Assembly: GCF_020866845.1 (NCBI RefSeq)
Contig: NZ_CP086594.1
Span: forward strand, 3,066,001 to 3,130,000
Direction of reading: 5' to 3'
Origin: Sphingomonas radiodurans
GTDB lineage: Bacteria > Pseudomonadota > Alphaproteobacteria > Sphingomonadales > Sphingomonadaceae
Length of the DNA stretch: 64,000 nucleotides
Shown: positions 33,937 through 41,377 of the stretch, piece after piece
Layout: the number at the start of each line of letters is the position of its first letter
Numbering within the stretch: position 1 is the first letter of the stretch
The notes under the pieces: generated by a model
Databases searched by the model: none
What the model was told of the DNA's origin: nothing
Seen by the model: the letters and a program-made list of their open reading frames with translations, nothing else
Position numbers and translations under genes: made by a program

Positions 33937-35879
33937 TTCGACACTCGAAGCATCGCGACTTGCTTGGCGATCCTCTTGAAGGTGTCGGACAGCCCGGTGC
34001 CGCTGGTCGTATCTAGGGCCTGGCCGATGTTCGACGCGCAACTGGTCAGCTCAGTGGTGGTATCCATGCCGATCGCGACCGTCCACACGTCAATACCGAT
34101 TGTCCTCGCCTTGTTGCACGCCTCAAGGAAGCGGGCGTTGTGATAATCGGTCAGGCTGGAGAACGTGCCGCCAGATATCCGCCGATCGAACTGCTCGAGT
34201 CCGTACAGGCCGTAGATCGTCTGGCTCGGCGCCATGGCACCGTCGGTGAGGAACACGATCACGCGGTTTGGTTGCGCTCGACCCGCCCACGGTGCGGTAT
34301 CCGCGGCGAAAATGCCGTTGGGAGACAGCATCCGCACACCCCAGATCATGCCGGTATCATGATAGGTGCCGCCGACCGCCTTGAAATCTGTCGCGTCGAC
34401 ATAGGCGTTGACCTGTGCGGCAGTCATTTCCGAAAGGCGTTTCACCGGCTTGCCGCAGGTGATGAAGCCGTTCCTGAAGTTACTCTCCGTCGCCCAGGGA
34501 GGAGCCGCGTTAGCATCATCGCCGTTGGTGATGCCCTCTCCCGTGCCCCCGAACGAGCAGGTGCCCCACCAATTGCAGGTGCGGTTGCGGCCGTAGATGA
34601 CGCTCGCCCACATCGGCTTCCAGCGAGTGGAGATATCGCTGGTCGGGATCAGGTCGGGGTCAAGATCCTTTGAGGCGGCAGTGAAGCTCGTCACACCAGC
34701 CTCGGTATCCCGCTCTTCGATGCAGCCGTCCCATTTCGTGGTCTCGCCGGTCACCTTGGTGGGATCGGTGACGGCCGCGCCGGTGATGAAGGACGACACG
34801 TCCTGTTCGTATCGGCCGTAGATCCACTGCGGGCTCAGAGTGTTGACGCGATATTGGCAGCGGTCGGTCCCCGACGTCGTCCAGCGATATTCAGTCTGCG
34901 ATGCAGTGCCGTTCGACTGGTAGGTTTTTGCGGTCGTGGGGTCGCGGGTGGTCGTTAGCGCATTGCACTGGGTTTGCGTCCGCGTCGGCGAAAGGTCGGT
35001 CCACGCGCCGGTAGCAGACGTATAATCGTCCCTGACCTTGCGAGTCTGGTAGAACCACTTGTCGCCACTGCTACCGCCCACGAGATACGACGGCGATACC
35101 GAGTAGATCGCTTTTCCGGCGTTCACCGTGGATGTGTAGGTAACGAACCCATATCGAATGTGCGTGCTCGAATCCGCGTTCGCGGCCATTGTCGAGTAGA
35201 AGTCCTTCACCGCCTGCCGCAGCGCGCCGATGCGTGACCCACCCGCGCCGCTTGATTCGGTAACGGCATAGCCAGTCGAGCCCAGATAGCCGCTCACCGC
35301 ATTCGTATCGCTTGTCGGACGCGTGTAGGCGGTCGACTTCCCGTTTACGTAGGAGGTGCAATCGGCATTGCTCATCTCCGGCGGACACGCCATCGATCCG
35401 GTCGTATCGAGCACGAACATCACGTCCGTATCCGCCACGTCGTAGCGCGCCTCGCACGTGACGTTCAGCGTCACGTCCGGCGTCTTGAACATCTTCATCA
35501 CCGTCATCGGCACGACGACGGAGGCGGCGCCGGCGACTTGATTGTCGGCTGTCTTGGTCGGCGTGAAGCTGACCGTGTTGGTGCGCATCCAGCCGTTGGT
35601 GAAGTTGTTGTTGAAGAAAGTGGTGGCGCGAGAAACCGCTGTGGTATCAAGCGCCGATGAATTGGTATCGGTCATGAACTTGCGGCCGGCCAGCACGCCG
35701 GCGTCGCACGCCTGCTGCAGTCTCACCTTTACGACATACAGCCGCGCCATATCGACGGCTGAGCCGGCCAGGGCGGAAACCGGGATGAGGGCGATCGCCA
35801 TCACCGCCAGCGTGTTGCCGCGCACGTCGCGCCGCAGCCGCCCTAGAAACGTCGTGATGATCGTAGTACCCGCCCGCAT
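33933..35879 (-). CDS. TadG-like protein with von Willebrand factor A domain
   Basis: A 648-residue protein. An N-terminal membrane anchor with TadE/G-like sequence (GNTLAVMAIALIPVSALAGSAVDMARLY, residues 21-48) precedes a VWA domain. The metal-ion-dependent adhesion site is DTTGSM (Asp158, Thr160, Ser162), with the matching later threonine near VIVFLTDGA. The large loop between the first VWA strand and its second half (about residues 170-500) is rich in Ser/Thr/Tyr and cysteines, more than in typical TadG. It probably localises to the envelope with the two TadE proteins to help pilus formation or adhesion. Confidence 0.88.
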   Translation of the reverse strand: MRAGTTIITTFLGRLRRDVRGNTLAVMAIALIPVSALAGSAVDMARLYVVKVRLQQACDAGVLAGRKFMTDTNSSALDTTAVSRATTFFNNNFTNGWMRTNTVSFTPTKTADNQVAGAASVVVPMTVMKMFKTPDVTLNVTCEARYDVADTDVMFVLDTTGSMACPPEMSNADCTSYVNGKSTAYTRPTSDTNAVSGYLGSTGYAVTESSGAGGSRIGALRQAVKDFYSTMAANADSSTHIRYGFVTYTSTVNAGKAIYSVSPSYLVGGSSGDKWFYQTRKVRDDYTSATGAWTDLSPTRTQTQCNALTTTRDPTTAKTYQSNGTASQTEYRWTTSGTDRCQYRVNTLSPQWIYGRYEQDVSSFITGAAVTDPTKVTGETTKWDGCIEERDTEAGVTSFTAASKDLDPDLIPTSDISTRWKPMWASVIYGRNRTCNWWGTCSFGGTGEGITNGDDANAAPPWATESNFRNGFITCGKPVKRLSEMTAAQVNAYVDATDFKAVGGTYHDTGMIWGVRMLSPNGIFAADTAPWAGRAQPNRVIVFLTDGAMAPSQTIYGLYGLEQFDRRISGGTFSSLTDYHNARFLEACNKARTIGIDVWTVAIGMDTTTELTSCASNIGQALDTTSGTGLSDTFKRIAKQVAMLRVSK

Positions 35880-35952
35880 GGTTGCTCGATTTGAAGTGGT
35901 GATCCCTGCGTGGCGCTATGCCGCGTGAGCCGCTAAGCCGGCCTCAAACGAC

Positions 35953-36615
35953 ATGGTTAACGACGCGGAAACCTTCGGGATCGACCCGGCGGGCGGGCAT
36001 CCGGAGCGGGTGCTGGCGCTGGGGTACGCGCCTGTCGCCGCGCGCGACGGGGTGGCCGCGGTGTTTGCGCTGGATGCGACGCTGGCGAAGCTGGCGCTCG
36101 GCACGCGCGATGCGATGGTGGCGCAGCTGCGGCTGACGTGGTGGTACGAGGCGTTGATGGGGATCGGTACGGGTGCGGCGCCGGCGCAGCCGATCCTGCG
36201 CGCGCTTGTCGCGGCGGGCGCGGACGGGCCGGCGCTGGCGGGGATGGAAGAGGGCTGGGAGCTGTTGCTCGCTGCCCCCGACGATGCGGCGCTGGGGGCG
36301 TTTGCCGAGGCGCGCGGGCTGGCGTTTCGCGAGGCGGCGCGGCTGGCTGGGGCCGCGGATGATGTGGCGGCGGCGGGGGCCGGGTGGGCGCTGGCGGATC
36401 TGGCGCCTGCCACGGCCGATGCCGGGCTGGCGGCGCGGGCGCGAGCGATGGCTGCACCCTTGCTGGAGCGCGCGGCTCGGCAGCGGTGGAGCGGTGCGGG
36501 GCGGTTTCTCGGGGCGCTGGTGCATGTTGCGCGGGCGGATCTGGCGGGAGTGCGGCCGATCGGGGCGCCGTCGCGGGTGGCGCGGCTGGCTTGGCATCGG
36601 ATGACGGGGCGGTAG
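35953..36615 (+). CDS. Squalene/phytoene synthase-family protein, atypical
   Basis: A 220-residue, alanine-rich helical protein of the isoprenoid synthase type 1 fold (COG1562/NDUFAF6-like). It carries AQLRLTWWYEAL, the RLxWWxEAL block of the family, and REAARLAGAADD. The Asp-rich metal-binding motifs of true phytoene synthases are not seen, so it may not make phytoene; the mitochondrial homologue is a complex I assembly factor. It is divergent from tadG. Confidence 0.72.
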   Translation: MVNDAETFGIDPAGGHPERVLALGYAPVAARDGVAAVFALDATLAKLALGTRDAMVAQLRLTWWYEALMGIGTGAAPAQPILRALVAAGADGPALAGMEEGWELLLAAPDDAALGAFAEARGLAFREAARLAGAADDVAAAGAGWALADLAPATADAGLAARARAMAAPLLERAARQRWSGAGRFLGALVHVARADLAGVRPIGAPSRVARLAWHRMTGR

Positions 36616-36645
36616 GATGCGGTGGGCGGTGGGAGACTTTCGGCG

Positions 36646-37101
36646 ATGTGGCGGTATCTGGCGGGGGGTGTGGCGGCGCTACTGATGGTGGCGGCGGGGT
36701 GGATGGTGTTTTCGGGGCGGGCGCGGAGCGATCCGGTGCTGCCACCTGCGCCACAGGCAGTTGCCGCTGGCGAGGTGGCGGTGGACGATGCGCCGGTGCC
36801 GGAGGCTAGCGAGAAGACGCGCGAGGAGAAGCGCTTCGATCGGTACGACAAGGATCGCAACGGGAAAATCGCGCGGGAGGAATATCTCGCGTCTCGGCGC
36901 AAGGCGTTTGCGAAGCTCGATGCGAATGGCGACGGGCGGCTGTCGTTCGAGGAATGGGGGGCGAAGACGCTGGCAAAATTCGCCGGGGCGGACGGCGACA
37001 AATCGGGCGCGATGGATCGCACCGAATTCGCCACCACCGCGGTCAAACGCTCGGCCAGGCCCAAGTGCGTCTGTCCGGTGGTGGCGGACGGGGACAATTA
37101 G
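36646..37101 (+). CDS. EF-hand protein with N-terminal membrane anchor
   Basis: A protein of about 151 residues. An N-terminal hydrophobic segment ([19 protein letters not shown]) is followed by a Glu/Lys-rich domain with three EF-hand loops: [26 protein letters not shown] and [13 protein letters not shown]. All have the Asp-x-Asp/Asn-x-Gly-x-Asp pattern for calcium. It ends with CVCP, a possible disulfide. ATG 36646 is preferred over GTG 36622 because it starts at the anchor. It probably binds calcium in the periplasm. Its stop overlaps the convergent trmFO stop by 4 nt. Confidence 0.88.
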   Translation: MWRYLAGGVAALLMVAAGWMVFSGRARSDPVLPPAPQAVAAGEVAVDDAPVPEASEKTREEKRFDRYDKDRNGKIAREEYLASRRKAFAKLDANGDGRLSFEEWGAKTLAKFAGADGDKSGAMDRTEFATTAVKRSARPKCVCPVVADGDN

Positions 37102-38429
37102 GCCGCCAGCCACTCCGCCAGCGCGGTGCGGGCGCGATCGGTGTACATCTTCTTGCGATCGGCCTTCTTGGTGCGGCCCTCGATCGGCGGGAAGAGCCCG
37201 AAGTTGACGTTCATCGGCTGATACGTCTCCGCCACCGCGGCGCCGGTGATGTGGTGGAGCAGCGCGCCGAGCGCGGTTTCGGCCGGGGGCGGAGGCATCG
37301 CCGTGCCGCTCAGTTCGGCGGCGGCGAAGCGACCGGCCAGCATCCCGATCGCGGCGCTTTCGACATAGCCCTCGCAGCCGGTGATCTGGCCGGCGAAGCG
37401 CACGTTCGGGCGCGATTTCAGCCGCAGTTCGGGATCGAGCAGCTCAGGCGAGCGCAGGAAGGTGTTCCGGTGGAGGCCGCCGAGGCGGGCGAATTCGGCG
37501 TTTTCCAGTCCGGGGATGGTGCGGAACAGGCGTACCTGCTCGGCGTGCTTGAGCTTGGTCTGGAAGCCGACGATGTTCCACAGCGTGCCCGCGGCATTGT
37601 CTTGCCGCAGCTGGACGCAGGCATAGGGCCAGCGGCCTTGCGGATGTTCGTCGGTCGCGGTGCCGGGCTGGTCGAGCCCGACGCCTTTCATCGGGCCGTA
37701 GCGCAAGGTCTCACGGCCGCGCTCGGCCATCACCTCGATCGGCATGCAGCCTTCGAAATAGGGCACGTTCTCCCATTCGCGCGGCACGCTCTTCTCGCCG
37801 GCGAGCAGGCCTTCGACGAAGGCGTCGTATTGCTCGCGGGTGAGCGGGCAGTTGATGTAATCGGTGCCGTCGCCCTTGTTGTAGCGCGACTGGAACCACG
37901 CGGTGCCCATGTCGATGCTGTCGCGATGGACGATAGGGGCGATCGCATCGAAGAAGGCGAGCGCGTCCTTGCCCGTCTCCGCGGCGATCGCTTCGGACAG
38001 CGCTGGCGCCGTCAGTGGCCCGGTGGCGATGATCGCCGGACCTTCCGGCAGCGTATCGACGCGCTCGCGAACGATCGTGATGTTCGGGTGCGCCGCCAGC
38101 GCCGCGGTGACGGCGGCGGAGAAACCGTCGCGATCGACCGCCAGCGCCGAGCCGGCGGGGACCTTGTGGATATCGCCCTGCGCCAGGATCAGCGAGCCGA
38201 GCGTGCGCATCTCCTGGTGGATCAGCCCGACCGCATTGCTCTCCGCATCGTCGGAGCGGAAGCTGTTCGAGCAGACGAGCTCGGCGAGGTGATCGGTGTG
38301 GTGCGCGGGGGTATTCTCCCCGCTGCCGCGCATTTCGGAAAGGCGAACGGTGTGGCCGGCCTCGGCGAGCTGCCAGGCCGCCTCGCTCCCGGCGAGCCCG
38401 CCGCCGATGACGTGGATGTCGTGGGTCAT
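37098..38429 (-). CDS. trmFO: tRNA (uracil-54-C5)-methyltransferase, folate-dependent
   Basis: A 443-residue flavoprotein that transfers a methylene group from tetrahydrofolate to U54 of tRNA, making m5U54. The FAD site is [23 protein letters not shown] at the N-terminus. Other blocks are [41 protein letters not shown] and the C-terminal [14 protein letters not shown] 38429 starts right before the FAD motif. A 33-nt part of the start region is duplicated downstream of the gene's promoter at 39141-39173. Confidence 0.97.
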   Translation of the reverse strand: MTHDIHVIGGGLAGSEAAWQLAEAGHTVRLSEMRGSGENTPAHHTDHLAELVCSNSFRSDDAESNAVGLIHQEMRTLGSLILAQGDIHKVPAGSALAVDRDGFSAAVTAALAAHPNITIVRERVDTLPEGPAIIATGPLTAPALSEAIAAETGKDALAFFDAIAPIVHRDSIDMGTAWFQSRYNKGDGTDYINCPLTREQYDAFVEGLLAGEKSVPREWENVPYFEGCMPIEVMAERGRETLRYGPMKGVGLDQPGTATDEHPQGRWPYACVQLRQDNAAGTLWNIVGFQTKLKHAEQVRLFRTIPGLENAEFARLGGLHRNTFLRSPELLDPELRLKSRPNVRFAGQITGCEGYVESAAIGMLAGRFAAAELSGTAMPPPPAETALGALLHHITGAAVAETYQPMNVNFGLFPPIEGRTKKADRKKMYTDRARTALAEWLAA

Positions 38430-38432
38430 CGC
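38400..38432. repeat. trmFO start-region repeat, copy A
   Basis: Thirty-three bases spanning the trmFO start codon and the first nine codons match copy B at 39141-39173 at 31 positions. Both copies are in the same orientation, 741 bp apart, on either side of the gene at 38655-39110. Confidence 0.75.
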
Positions 38433-38518
38433 AAGCCCGTAGCGGGGAGGGGGCGGAAAGGGAATTGCTGGCGGTTGGGGCGGGGGTGCGGCGATGCTGC
38501 GGTGCCGCGAATGTTGAC

Positions 38519-38563
38519 AATGTTGAGGCTGTGGCGGGGTTTTCTCCAACGGGCCTCAACATT
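38519..38563. repeat. Inverted repeat AATGTTGAGGC / GCCTCAACATT
   Basis: Perfect 11-nt arms separated by 23 nt, in the gap upstream of trmFO. A partial copy of the left arm (GAATGTTGA) lies just before it. It has the form of an operator or a long-loop hairpin; function is unknown. Confidence 0.5.
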
Positions 38564-38654
38564 CGTGGTGGGGATGGGGGATGGCATGGGTGCGACTTTT
38601 ACAGGTCGGGCGGGGTGTAGGACAGTTCGGCGATGCACCGACCTTTAAGGCCGG

Positions 38655-39110
38655 ATGTGCAAAGCGTCGGCGGTGACATCGGGACTCATCCGCACGGCGC
38701 TTCTCTTCATCGGTGTACCGGTGACGCTCGCCTTGATGTTCGGCGCGAGCCTCTGGCCGCTGTTGGTCGCCTATGGAGCGTGGTTCGGACTGATGTTCTG
38801 GAGTGCGCGGCGCGGGGGGCGCAAGACAGGCGGCAAGCGGCTCGACCTGTCGGCCGTTGCGTTCATGCTGTTCCTCATCTTCGGGTTGCCGGTGGCGCTG
38901 GCATCGGTTGTGGCGACGAGCTGGGTGGCGATCCTGATCGCCTACGCGATTTGGTTCGGCCTGCTGGGGTTGTGGGTCGTCCAGGGGCTGCGGTCGCGCA
39001 GGGTGACGAGCGGTGAGGCGACGGGATGGCCGTTGATCGGGGCGATGTTCCTGACGATGGCGGTGGTGCCGGTGCTGACCTTGCTATTGCGGTTGACGGG
39101 GCTGGTGTAG
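38655..39110 (+). CDS. Small membrane protein with internally duplicated helices
   Basis: A 151-residue polytopic inner-membrane protein with about five hydrophobic helices. Residues 16-48 and 73-105 are a tandem duplication at an offset of 57: GVPVTLAL... AYGAWFGL against GLPVALAS... AYAIWFGL. The two halves are separated by a basic loop (ARRGGRKTGGKR). No family is recognised. It is flanked on both sides by the duplicated trmFO start sequence. A Lys/Arg-rich loop fits the positive-inside rule. Confidence 0.75.
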   Translation: MCKASAVTSGLIRTALLFIGVPVTLALMFGASLWPLLVAYGAWFGLMFWSARRGGRKTGGKRLDLSAVAFMLFLIFGLPVALASVVATSWVAILIAYAIWFGLLGLWVVQGLRSRRVTSGEATGWPLIGAMFLTMAVVPVLTLLLRLTGLV

Positions 39111-39140
39111 GGTCGCTGGCATTCCGTTGCCGGCACGGTT

Positions 39141-39173
39141 GCCGCCGATGACGTGAATGTCGTTGGTCATCGC
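39141..39173 (-). pseudogene. trmFO: Fragment of trmFO start region, copy B
   Basis: On the minus strand this reads from ATG 39170: MTNDIHVIGGNRAGN, against [15 protein letters not shown] of the intact gene. After the tenth residue the similarity is lost, so it is a remnant of about 33-55 bp and not a functional gene. Resemblance continues weakly upstream (GGCGGGGA...). Confidence 0.75.
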
Positions 39174-39244
39174 TGACTAGTGGCGGGGACGGGCGGGGGG
39201 GATTGCTGTTCAGATGGGCACGGCAAGCGGACAAACGCGGGCAC

Positions 39245-40447
39245 TTAAGGCCTTGGCCAAGCGTTGCCCCTTGAGATCCTGTAGGAATCATCTGGAAGTT
39301 GTTTCCGGTTGCTGGTCCAAGCCGGCACAGACAAGACTCTTGCCTTTCGCAAGGCGTTGACCTCGCGTCCTAGTGCGGATCGGCTTACAACGTGTTCCGA
39401 TAGGACGTTGGGCCAGACGTGCTCCCAGGCGATGCCAGTGTCACCCAAGGGGATCATCCGCAACATCATCTCGCGAGCAGCAACCCGCTCGCGAGCAAGC
39501 GCGGCATCGAGTCTCAAATCGCGCGAGGGTTCCGGTGGACCAAACAGAAAGCCCTGCCCCGTCGAGGTAATCGCCTGAATTTGCATTCGTCCAGCTACAG
39601 CGGCCTGTTCTTCCAACGCCTTGATTTGACAATCGCGGAACACCTCAATTCCGGGCGGTTTCCTTGTGCCATATACGAGGTAGTAGAAGGTCCTGCTCTT
39701 GCCCGGGTACTGAACTTCTACATCTGCAACGTAGCGAAATCCGCCCACGTTGCGCACGGCTTCTTTAAACCATCGCAAGAATGCGCGTTTTCGAGCTTCC
39801 GGAGTAGAAGCGGGATCAGCTTCCAACCGATTTAGCTCATCACGCCAGTTGACGCCGACAAACAGCCGATCGAACGTTGGCTGCAGTTGCGGCAGATTGG
39901 TGAAACGGTTCGCGAAGTCGAACATAAAATTAAAGACAACTTCGCTGCGTTCACGCGAAAGGAGAGGCTTTAATCGCGCCATATCTAACGCGAATCCTTT
40001 AGGATCGATCAGAGAGAAGCTGAATGCCCCTGCGGGGATCGTGCCGGCGATGTCTGCAACAACGTCTAGAAAATCGTCTTTGTACGGCGTCACCTGCACA
40101 GCAGGGAAATGAGAACCGATACCCTGCAGTTGCAGGAACGCCGATGCATTTCGCTCTACGAGATGCGCAGACATTTTCACGTTTCTGGACCTGCTCGCTG
40201 CTCCAGACCAGTAATCACTGGCCTCTGTCAGTGACTTAAGCGCGATGCCGAATGAAGTATCGCTATAGTTTTCGGCCCCGCTTTTCCAAGGACCAGAAAA
40301 TCCGTCTACGTACACAATATGATCTGCGAAGCTGCCGATCTTATGAACCAAGCGCCCCAAATACTGGCGAAGGAAGAGGTGCTTGATGTAAGCCTGCTCG
40401 CGTCCGACATACTCCGGTGGAACCGGCGGAGCAAAAGTAGTCGTCAT
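39245..40447 (-). CDS. tcmP: Three-Cys-motif partner protein TcmP
   Basis: A 400-residue protein of the TcmP family. It has a Rossmann-like methyltransferase-fold core: VYVDGFSGPWKSG after the first helix (glycine-rich loop), HLVERN, a DPKGF block after FSFSLIDPKG and the family stretch VVFNFMFDFANRFT. A separate C-terminal part (from about residue 270) follows. The biochemical activity is not established as far as I know. Its ATG overlaps the stop of the DUF5131 gene (ATGA 40444-40447), so the pair is one translational unit. The genes are visibly AT-richer than their surroundings, as expected from transfer. Confidence 0.85.
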   Translation of the reverse strand: MTTTFAPPVPPEYVGREQAYIKHLFLRQYLGRLVHKIGSFADHIVYVDGFSGPWKSGAENYSDTSFGIALKSLTEASDYWSGAASRSRNVKMSAHLVERNASAFLQLQGIGSHFPAVQVTPYKDDFLDVVADIAGTIPAGAFSFSLIDPKGFALDMARLKPLLSRERSEVVFNFMFDFANRFTNLPQLQPTFDRLFVGVNWRDELNRLEADPASTPEARKRAFLRWFKEAVRNVGGFRYVADVEVQYPGKSRTFYYLVYGTRKPPGIEVFRDCQIKALEEQAAVAGRMQIQAITSTGQGFLFGPPEPSRDLRLDAALARERVAAREMMLRMIPLGDTGIAWEHVWPNVLSEHVVSRSALGREVNALRKARVLSVPAWTSNRKQLPDDSYRISRGNAWPRP

Positions 40448-41175
40448 GCGGCGGCTAGGCTTGGCATTTCATTCCATTCTTTGCCGTCGAGTGACCGACC
40501 ACCAGACTTTGGCCTGATACCTCCCCATTGCTTGAAGAAGAAAGCGACATTCTGCTCATCGCATTGACGCTGGATGTCTCGCACCCAGTCAGCAGACATT
40601 GGCCTAGCCTTCGGCCCACTTTCTCCGCCTACGATTACCCAATGAATGCCGGCCAAATTAATCGGACCAACAGCGCCAATAAGTGGCTCAATAGAAAGAA
40701 AGCGTACCCCAGCTGGCGCGGACCTCAGATGCTCGATCCGCGACTTCGCCTTGGCTTCCTCCACCGAGACGCCAAGCCAAATGTGTCCTGGTGCCGCCCG
40801 GCTCTTATAGCGGCGTTTTAGATACTCGCGCATCAAAGAGCTTCGCTTCGTCAATACCTGAAATACGTGCCAGTTAGCTCGCTCCATAGTGTCGAAAACA
40901 AGATCAACGAACGTGTGCGGAACCTCCTTGTGGAAGAGGTCGCTCATAGAATTGACAAAAATCATGCGCGACCGCCGCCACGCGAGCGGCTGATTTACTC
41001 TGCCCGGCCGTAACGTGAGGTCGAAGCCGCTTTCGAAGGGATGGCCTGGCACTCCGCGAAAGCGCTCAGCGAAGCGCAATGCGTAACAGTTGTCGCAACC
41101 AGCGGTGATCTGGGTACATCCAGTCACCGGGTTCCACGTCGCATCAGTCCATTCAATGGCGCTACCGTCCGCCAT
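40444..41175 (-). CDS. DUF5131/phage Gp37-Gp68 family protein (three-Cys motif)
   Basis: A 243-residue protein of the Gp37/Gp68 family. At the N-terminus it has the conserved TDATWNPVTGCTQITAGCDNCYALRFAERF; the three cysteines are spaced C-x6-C-x2-C, similar to but not identical with the radical-SAM CxxxCxxC. The body has DLTLRPGRVNQPLAW, MIFVNSMSDLFHKEVP and LTKRSSLM, family blocks, and ends in FFKQWGG, a conserved end motif. It is always or often partnered by TcmP, and phage genomes carry it. An FeS-based chemistry is plausible but unproven. Confidence 0.86.
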   Translation of the reverse strand: MADGSAIEWTDATWNPVTGCTQITAGCDNCYALRFAERFRGVPGHPFESGFDLTLRPGRVNQPLAWRRSRMIFVNSMSDLFHKEVPHTFVDLVFDTMERANWHVFQVLTKRSSLMREYLKRRYKSRAAPGHIWLGVSVEEAKAKSRIEHLRSAPAGVRFLSIEPLIGAVGPINLAGIHWVIVGGESGPKARPMSADWVRDIQRQCDEQNVAFFFKQWGGIRPKSGGRSLDGKEWNEMPSLAAA

Positions 41176-41318
41176 ATTGCCCCCTCAGAACAGATGTGGA
41201 ACATCGCACGGCGCAGATAAGAATGCAACGTTAGATGACGAGCGCCGCAATTGCGACGTGCCAGTAACTTCGGACGCGTGGTCAAGATAATTGTACCAAG
41301 AGAGCGCGTGTAGGGTTA

Positions 41319-41375
41319 CCCTCCACCACTCGCCTGGGGCGAGCGGTTTCGCCTCCCCGAGCGAGCTCGGGGAGG
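41319..41375. repeat. Dispersed hairpin repeat, CCTCCACCACTCGC / CTCGGGGAGG type
   Basis: CTCGCC-TGGGGCGAG and CTCCCCGAGCGAGCTCGGGGAG are nested hairpins just downstream of mfd. The same family appears at 50117-50256. Confidence 0.7.
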
Positions 41376-41377
41376 AT

